From: Acidobacteriota bacterium
GTDB lineage: Bacteria > Acidobacteriota > Terriglobia > Terriglobales > Acidobacteriaceae
Direction: 5' to 3'
DNA length: 17,498 bases
NCBI GenBank assembly: GCA_021810175.1
Contig: JAJZJJ010000008.1
Span: forward strand, 1 to 17,498
Under the pieces are notes generated by a model that saw only the letters and a list, made by a program, of their open reading frames with translations, searched no databases and was not told the DNA's origin. Both the position numbers and the translations under genes were made by a program. Positions 12,207 through 17,498 of this stretch are shown piece by piece. Position 1 is the first letter of the stretch. Each line of letters opens with the position of its first letter.

Positions 12207-14822
12207 TTACTGGCGAAGGCGTGCGAGGCGGCCGGCGAGAAGCTCGCTGAGGGCTTCCTGGAGGTCGGAGTCGAGTTTGCGGCCGTCGGAGGTGAGGTAG
12301 AAGACATCGATGGCGGAATCGCCTTCGGTATCGATGAGGGCGACTTCGATGTTGCAGTTGCAGGCGGTGAAGGCGAGGGCGATTTCGCGGAGCAGGCCGG
12401 GGGTGTCCTGGGTGACGATCTGGAGCAGGGTGCTGTGCGAGGAGGCGGCGTTGTCGAAGTCGATGCGGGTATCGATGTGGACGCGCGGGCGGGGCGGCTT
12501 GTGGCTGCGGGAGCTGAGCAGCTCGTCCACGGAGACGCGGCGGGAGAGCGTGTCGCGCAGGCTGGAGAGGAAGCGGGAGACTTCAGAGTGGTTGAGCTCG
12601 AGGGTGCGGTAGGAGTCGGTGAACTGGAAGGTGTCAACGACGAGGCCGCCGGCATTGGAGAAGGCGTCGGCTTTGACGATGTTCATGCCCCAGGCGGAGA
12701 GGACGCCGGCGACATCGGCGAAGAGGCGGGGGCGGTCGAAGGTGACGACGGTGATCTGATTGAGCTGGCGGACGGTGCGGAAGATGAGCTGGACAGGCTC
12801 TTCGGAGAGGGCCTGCGACATGCGGAAGTGGGCGGCGATCTGTTCCGGTGCGCGGGTGGAGAGGTAGCGCTGGGGAAAGCCTTCGAGGAATCCGCGGAGG
12901 CTTTCAAGGGAGGCGGAGGCGGTTGGCTCTGAGCCGGTCTGGAGCAGGGCGAGGATGCGGCTGAGGAGCGCGGGATCGGCGGAGGCGTGGTAACGGGTTT
13001 CGTCGACGCTGCGGTCGAGGAAGTTGGAGGCGCTCATGTAGAGCTGCCAGAGGCTCTCGGCCTTCCACGGGGTGAGGGCTTCCGGGGAGACGGCGCGGAT
13101 ATCCGCGTAGGTCATCACGGTGAGCATCTTGAGCTGGGGCTGGGTGGCGATTTTTTCAGCGAAGGCGCGAATGGTTTCGGCGTCGAAGATGTCGCGGCGC
13201 ATGGCCTTGGACATTTCGAGGTGGTTGCGGATGACGCGGCGGACGGTTTCGCGCTCTTCAGGGTCGAGCTCAAGGCGGGAGAAGAGGCTTTCGCAGAGCT
13301 CGACGCTGGCGATGGCATGGCTGCCGTTGCGGCGGGCCTTGCCGGTGTCGTGCATGAGGAGGGCGAGCAGGAAGAGGTCGAGGCGGTCGATTTCCGGGAG
13401 CAGGGTGGCGAGGCGTTTTTCCCAGTCGTACTGCGGCTGGCGGAGCTTGTGGACATTGTCGATGACGTGGAAGGTGTGTTCGTCGACCGTGTAGCGGTGC
13501 CAGGTGTCGCGAATGACGAGGGACTCGATGCCGTGGAATTCGGGAATGAGCAACTCAAGGATGCCGAGAGCGTGCATGGTGCGCAGGGCATGGGCGGCCC
13601 AGGGGCCGAGGAGGACTTCGCGGAGGTTGTTCCAGAGGAAGGGGCCTTCGGGCATCTGGACAGCGAGGATGGGGAGGGCCTCGGAGATGCGATCCTCAGC
13701 GACGAAGCTGAGGCGATAGCCATGCCTGGCCATGAGGGCAAAGATGAGGAGGATGCTGTCGGCGTCGCTGACGGAGCCGTCGGCGGCGAGGTCGAGGCGT
13801 CCGTCTTCCAGGAAGAAATCGGTGCCGGCGATGGGGGAGCGTTTGCGGCGGAACTGCTTGTAGAAGGAGCGGCGTGGCGGGGGAACTGCGTCGAGGAGGA
13901 GCGAGGCGCGGCGATAGACGGTGCGGGCCTGGCGGTACCAGGTGCGCATCCAGAAGGCGGGATCGGAGGTGCCGCGGGTTTCGAGGCCGATGGAGAGGGC
14001 GGCGGCTTCGTCCTGGGCGTGCCAGTCGAGGGTGTTGTCATCGTGGCCGGAGCGGTAGTGGAGGAAGCAGCGGACGGCGGAGAGGAAATCGTAGGCGGAC
14101 TCGAGATCGGAGTGGGTGCCGTAGAAGTCGTCGGCGGCGTCGGAGGGCCAGGATTTGGAGGCGTGGACGGTGTTCAGCAGGGTGAGCCAGAGGGTGAGGT
14201 GGTAGTCGCGGAGGCCGCCGGGACATTCCTTGACGTTGGGCTCGACGTGAAAGATGGTGTTGCCGTATTTGGCGTGGCGGGCGCGCGCCATTTCGGCGAG
14301 GTTCTGGACGATGGTGTCCCACTCGCGGAGGACGACGGAGGGCAGGACGTCGCGCTCGAATTTGTTGGCCAGGTCATGGGAGCCGGTGAGGAAGCGGCGG
14401 TCGAGGAGGGAGACGGTGAACTCGAGGTTGTCGGGGTGGACGCGCTCGCATTCCTTCAGGGTGCGGGTGGCGGGGCTGGCGCGGAGGCCGATATCCCACA
14501 TGGCCTGGGTGCAGGCGCGGATGCGGTCGCGCCAGGCGGGCTCGGTTTTCTCGCTGGAACAGAGGAAGAGGATGTCGATGTCGGAGCAGGGGAAGAGCTC
14601 GCGGCGGCCGAATCCGCCGGTGGCGACGAGGGCGATCTCGTTGCTGTGGTCGTCGCCGGCGATCTCGGCCCACAGCTCGCAGAGGAGGCTGCCGACGATC
14701 TGGGCGCGGCGGCGGATGACGGCGGATCCGTCGCCGGTGCGGTCGAAGGTATGGCGGAGCAGGGTGGAGTCTTCCCGATAACGGGTGCGGAAGCGCTCGA
14801 TCGTGGAAGGCTCAGGTATCAT
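12207..14822 (-). CDS. glnD: Bifunctional [protein-PII] uridylyltransferase/uridylyl-removing enzyme
   Basis: The 871 residues match full-length GlnD. The nucleotidyltransferase domain has GGFGRRELFPCSDIDILFL (G69-G70, catalytic D81 and D83). The conserved segment KECPGGLRDYH lies at about 198-208. The HD domain (about 440-600) has H449 in DEHTFHVIDNV and H491-D492 in LLMHDTGK. Two C-terminal ACT domains lie at about 695-760 and 797-868 and include ITVVTFDRPRLFADVAGVLS and LLQIVTQDTPGLLREIALAF. By family knowledge, GlnD adds UMP to PII when glutamine is low and removes it through the HD domain when glutamine is high, with the ACT domains sensing glutamine. It lies 95 bases downstream of glnB on the same strand, whose Tyr51 is its substrate. 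The start is ATG; the Shine-Dalgarno sequence is weak. Confidence 0.96.
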   Translation of the reverse strand: MIPEPSTIERFRTRYREDSTLLRHTFDRTGDGSAVIRRRAQIVGSLLCELWAEIAGDDHSNEIALVATGGFGRRELFPCSDIDILFLCSSEKTEPAWRDRIRACTQAMWDIGLRASPATRTLKECERVHPDNLEFTVSLLDRRFLTGSHDLANKFERDVLPSVVLREWDTIVQNLAEMARARHAKYGNTIFHVEPNVKECPGGLRDYHLTLWLTLLNTVHASKSWPSDAADDFYGTHSDLESAYDFLSAVRCFLHYRSGHDDNTLDWHAQDEAAALSIGLETRGTSDPAFWMRTWYRQARTVYRRASLLLDAVPPPRRSFYKQFRRKRSPIAGTDFFLEDGRLDLAADGSVSDADSILLIFALMARHGYRLSFVAEDRISEALPILAVQMPEGPFLWNNLREVLLGPWAAHALRTMHALGILELLIPEFHGIESLVIRDTWHRYTVDEHTFHVIDNVHKLRQPQYDWEKRLATLLPEIDRLDLFLLALLMHDTGKARRNGSHAIASVELCESLFSRLELDPEERETVRRVIRNHLEMSKAMRRDIFDAETIRAFAEKIATQPQLKMLTVMTYADIRAVSPEALTPWKAESLWQLYMSASNFLDRSVDETRYHASADPALLSRILALLQTGSEPTASASLESLRGFLEGFPQRYLSTRAPEQIAAHFRMSQALSEEPVQLIFRTVRQLNQITVVTFDRPRLFADVAGVLSAWGMNIVKADAFSNAGGLVVDTFQFTDSYRTLELNHSEVSRFLSSLRDTLSRRVSVDELLSSRSHKPPRPRVHIDTRIDFDNAASSHSTLLQIVTQDTPGLLREIALAFTACNCNIEVALIDTEGDSAIDVFYLTSDGRKLDSDLQEALSELLAGRLARLRQ

Positions 14823-14896
14823 GCCGGTTCAGTAAAAGACTCGGGGTCCGATTACACTGCTCCGTCTTCGTCGTCCGAGGCGGCGAAGCGGGAATT

Positions 14897-14913
14897 CTCC
14901 GGCAGGACCGGAG
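14897..14913. repeat. Short inverted repeat between glnB and glnD
   Basis: CTCCGG (14897-14902) and CCGGAG (14908-14913) flank CAGGA. It lies 4 bases downstream of the glnB stop and upstream of glnD. No T-run follows on the minus strand, so a full terminator is unlikely. It could be an attenuating or mRNA-stabilising hairpin. Confidence 0.4.
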
Positions 14914-14917
14914 GGAG

Positions 14918-15277
<360 letters not shown>

Positions 15278-15297
15278 TCAGAGTAACAGGTTGGGCA

Positions 15298-16638
15298 TCA
15301 GGAAGCGAAGTCGTAACCTTCTTCGCCGTGCTGGGTGATGTCGAGGCCCTCGATTTCGTGTTCGCGGGGAACGCGGAGACCGATGACGAGGTCGACGAAT
15401 TTGAGCAGGACGAGGGTGCCGACGATGGAGATGCCCCAGGCGATGGCGACCCCGGCGAGCTGATTGAGAATTTGATGCCAGTTGCCATCGACGGCGCCGG
15501 TGGGTTTGCCGGGACCGAAGATGGGGTTGATGGCGCTGGAGGCGAAGAAGCCGGTGAGAATGGCGCCGATGGTGCCGCCGGCGCCGTGGACTCCGAAGGC
15601 GTCGAGGGAATCGTCGTAGCCGAAGAGGACTTTGACGACGGTGACCATGAGGTAGCAGAAGACGCCGGCGATGGCTCCGATTACGAGCGCGGACATGGGG
15701 GAGACGAAGCCGGAGGCGGGGGTGATGGCGACGAGTCCGGCGACGGCTCCGGAGATGGCGCCGAGGGCGCTGGGCTTGCCGTTGCGAAGCCACTCGGCGA
15801 GGCTCCAGGTGATGCCGGCGGCGGCAGTGGCGAACTGGGTATTGACGAAGGCGCTGGTGGCGAGGCCGTTGGCGGCGCCGGCGGATCCGGCGTTGAAGCC
15901 GAACCAGCCGACCCAGAGCAGGCAGGCGCCGATGAAGCTGAGGACGACCGAGTGCGGCGGGGCGGGCTCGTGGGGATAGCCGACGCGCTTGCCGAGGTAG
16001 AGGGCGCAGACGAGGGCGGAGACGCCGGAGGTGATGTGGACGACGGTGCCGCCGGCGAAGTCGAGGCAGGGGATGCCGCCGTTGGCGGCGGCGTTGAGGA
16101 ATCCGCCCTGACCCCAGACCATGTGAGCCATGGGCGAGTAGACGATGATCGACCAGAGGGTGAGGAACAGGCACATGGCGCTGAACTTCATGCGTTCGGC
16201 GAAGGCTCCGCAGATGAGCGCGGGGGTGATGATCGCGAACATGAGCTGGTAGATCATGTAGGTCTGGGCGGGAATGGTGGCGCTGTAGCTGGGGTCGGGG
16301 ACGAGGCCGACGTGGCGGAGGAAGGCGAAGTGGAATCCGCCGATGAAGGCATTGCCGGGGCCGAAGGCGAGGCTGTAAGTGAAGAGCGCCCAGAGCACGG
16401 TGACGATGCACATCATCATGAAGCACTGCATAAGGACCGAGAGGACGTTCTTGCGCCGGACGAGGCCGCCGTAGAAGAGAGCCAGTCCGGGGCCGGTCAT
16501 CATGAGGACGAGGGCGGAGCTGGTGAGCATCCAGGCGTTGTCACCCTCGGAGATGGGGTGAGCGGCGGGCGACTGGGCAAGTGCGGCGGACGCACTGGAG
16601 AGCAGCAATACAGGCAAAATCAATCGGCGAAAACGCAT
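15298..16638 (-). CDS. amtB: Ammonium transporter of the Amt family
   Basis: The 446-residue inner-membrane protein has a cleavable signal peptide ([21 protein letters not shown]) followed by [21 protein letters not shown], the usual Amt N-terminus. About eleven hydrophobic segments follow. The twin pore histidines are H201 ([10 protein letters not shown]) and H351 ([11 protein letters not shown]), 150 residues apart as in E. coli AmtB. D193 (CLDFAGG), the gate-like F134 and F248, and W175 (HMVWG) are also present. The C-terminus [12 protein letters not shown] is the conserved cytoplasmic tail that contacts PII. The ATG at 16638 is chosen because it gives this signal peptide; the frame extends upstream through sequence with no Amt similarity. 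It is the first gene of an amtB-glnB-glnD unit. No sigma-54 (-24/-12) promoter was seen in the 274-base gap to nuoB. Confidence 0.95.
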   Translation of the reverse strand: MRFRRLILPVLLLSSASAALAQSPAAHPISEGDNAWMLTSSALVLMMTGPGLALFYGGLVRRKNVLSVLMQCFMMMCIVTVLWALFTYSLAFGPGNAFIGGFHFAFLRHVGLVPDPSYSATIPAQTYMIYQLMFAIITPALICGAFAERMKFSAMCLFLTLWSIIVYSPMAHMVWGQGGFLNAAANGGIPCLDFAGGTVVHITSGVSALVCALYLGKRVGYPHEPAPPHSVVLSFIGACLLWVGWFGFNAGSAGAANGLATSAFVNTQFATAAAGITWSLAEWLRNGKPSALGAISGAVAGLVAITPASGFVSPMSALVIGAIAGVFCYLMVTVVKVLFGYDDSLDAFGVHGAGGTIGAILTGFFASSAINPIFGPGKPTGAVDGNWHQILNQLAGVAIAWGISIVGTLVLLKFVDLVIGLRVPREHEIEGLDITQHGEEGYDFAS

Positions 16639-16730
16639 AACACTTCCGGAGAGGAGGAGTGACGGCAGGGAAATCCGCAGACGAACCGGTGGAGTGCGTC
16701 TGAAGGAGGCTGCGAATAGCTGTTTGGATT

Positions 16731-16747
16731 TACTTTTACATACTTTT
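16731..16747. repeat. Two TACTTTT direct repeats in the amtB-nuoB divergent region
   Basis: TACTTTT occurs at 16731-16737 and 16741-16747, a 10-bp period in the only AT-rich patch of the amtB/nuoB gap. On the amtB strand it reads AAAAGTATGTAAAAGTA, which might hold a promoter or regulator half-sites. A 7-bp inverted repeat, GGAGCGT (16830-16836) and ACGCTCC (16857-16863), is also present in the gap. Nothing else was recognised there. Confidence 0.3.
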
Positions 16748-16900
16748 CGCGGATGGAGAACAGGGAAAGGCAGGGATGGCGCCGGCGGGAACGGAGAGGA
16801 CGCGATTGGGGGCCGGCATATCCCGGGTGGGAGCGTGGAAGGAGGCATGTTCGAGAACGCTCCGAAGGGCGAGGCAGGTGAAGATGGCGCGGACAGCAGG

Positions 16901-16906
16901 TATAGT
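16901..16906 (+). promoter_or_regulatory. nuoB: Likely -10 element of the nuoB promoter
   Basis: TATAGT lies 6 bases before the nuoB ATG (16913). The -35 region around 16878 (GTGAAG) is a poor match. With usual spacing, transcription would begin at or next to the A of the ATG, suggesting a leaderless mRNA. There is no good Shine-Dalgarno upstream. Confidence 0.45.
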
Positions 16907-16912
16907 GAAAGC

Positions 16913-17482
16913 ATGAGCGAATTGCGTGATCGGCGTTTGTTTGGGTCGCTGGAGAGCAGTGCGAAGAACCGGCAAAAGGTGCTGGAGGCGAGCTACGGAT
17001 ACGAGCAGCCGGAAGGCGTTTTTCTGACGACCGTGGATTCGGCGATCAACTGGGTGCGGAAGAGCTCGATCTGGCCGATGACGTTCGGGCTGGCGTGCTG
17101 CGCGATCGAGATGATGTCGATGGGCGCGTCGCGATTCGATGTGGCGCGGTTCGGCGCGGAAGTGTTCCGGCCGTCGCCGCGGCAGGCCGATCTGATGGTG
17201 ATTGCGGGGCGGGTGTCATGGAAGATGGCGCCTGTGATCCGGCGGCTGTACGACCAGATGCCGGAGCCGAAGTGGGTCATCTCGATGGGCGCGTGCGCGA
17301 CCTCGGGCGGCGTGTTCAATAACTACGCGCTGGTGCAGGGGGTGAATCAGGTGATTCCCGTGGATATCTATGTCCCCGGCTGCCCTCCGCGGCCGGAGCA
17401 GCTGATTTATGCCATTACCCTGCTGCAGGAGAAGATCCAGCATGAGCGGGGCAGTCTGAAGCGCGTTTTGAATCTCCAGTAA
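16913..17482 (+). CDS. nuoB: NADH-quinone oxidoreductase subunit B (PSST)
   Basis: The 189-residue peripheral subunit of respiratory complex I carries iron-sulfur cluster N2. The ligand cysteines are present: the tandem C62-C63 (LACCAIEMM), C128 (GACATSGG) and C157 ([10 protein letters not shown]). The core motifs [15 protein letters not shown] and [19 protein letters not shown] are typical of the family. The protein passes electrons from the NuoI clusters to quinone at the membrane interface. The ATG at 16913 gives the normal family length; the open frame continues upstream to 16694 in sequence with no similarity. nuoA, the usual preceding gene, is not upstream here: the neighbour is divergent amtB. 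Only 16 bases follow the stop before the window ends, so a following nuo gene cannot be judged. Confidence 0.96.
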   Translation: MSELRDRRLFGSLESSAKNRQKVLEASYGYEQPEGVFLTTVDSAINWVRKSSIWPMTFGLACCAIEMMSMGASRFDVARFGAEVFRPSPRQADLMVIAGRVSWKMAPVIRRLYDQMPEPKWVISMGACATSGGVFNNYALVQGVNQVIPVDIYVPGCPPRPEQLIYAITLLQEKIQHERGSLKRVLNLQ

Positions 17483-17498
17483 TCGGACTTGTTCGAGC

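Noticed and set aside
15328..16662. 444-codon frame on + antisense to amtB
   Set aside because: It is acidic low-complexity sequence and lies entirely opposite a well-conserved transporter.
16639..16760. Sigma-54 promoter for amtB
   Set aside because: I looked for a TGGCAC-N5-TTGC-like -24/-12 element on the minus strand and saw none.
16639..16914. 92-codon upstream extension of amtB
   Set aside because: There is no Amt similarity; the ATG at 16638 starts a proper signal peptide, and the extension would overlap the nuoB promoter.

Overview
The window is about 17.5 kb of GC-rich, densely coded bacterial chromosome. It most likely comes from an Acidobacteriota of the Terriglobales/Acidobacteriaceae type. 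The main reason is a PadR regulator followed directly by an 881-residue duplicated MacB/FtsX-type permease with no ATPase beside it, the 'acidobacterial duplicated orphan permease' (ADOP) arrangement. No rRNA, tRNA, CRISPR array, insertion sequence or prophage gene was seen. The genus is inference.

Layout. (1) 1-571: the 3' end of a phosphoglycerate mutase gene with its terminator, a 69-residue zinc-ribbon protein with its own terminator, then a pair of identical palindromic boxes. (2) 572-3574: the padR-ADOP two-gene unit on +. (3) 3581-3650: ten degenerate heptamers filling the gap between two convergent genes. (4) 3646-7517, minus strand: a secreted Ig-like/phosphoesterase protein, a strong 34-bp inverted repeat, then a membrane-anchored protein with a carboxypeptidase-regulatory-like domain. 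(5) 7634-9157: a divergent GT39-type membrane glycosyltransferase. (6) 9175-12036, minus: a 953-residue cytosolic PAS-PAS-PAS-LOV-GGDEF-EAL protein, a probable blue-light-controlled cyclic-di-GMP enzyme. (7) 12207-16638, minus: amtB-glnB-glnD, a nitrogen-sensing cluster. (8) 16913-17482: nuoB on +, divergent from amtB, with a promoter that suggests a leaderless mRNA.

How the genes work together. amtB, glnB and glnD form one coherent module. AmtB conducts ammonium, PII (GlnB) senses 2-oxoglutarate/ATP and can dock on AmtB, and GlnD uridylylates PII at Tyr51 according to glutamine. PadR probably represses its own promoter and that of the ADOP permease through the paired boxes. The LOV-GGDEF-EAL protein is a self-contained light/c-di-GMP device with no obvious partner nearby. 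The remaining genes (phosphoesterase, regulatory-domain protein, GT39) are envelope or secreted functions without a clear shared pathway.

The most notable items are the fully conserved LOV photochemistry residues in a dual-domain c-di-GMP protein, the twin palindromic operators, the degenerate heptamer array, and the 14-bp-arm inverted repeat at 5036-5069. No clearly new multi-gene system was found. Many long reading frames antisense to real genes are artefacts of high third-position GC and were left out.
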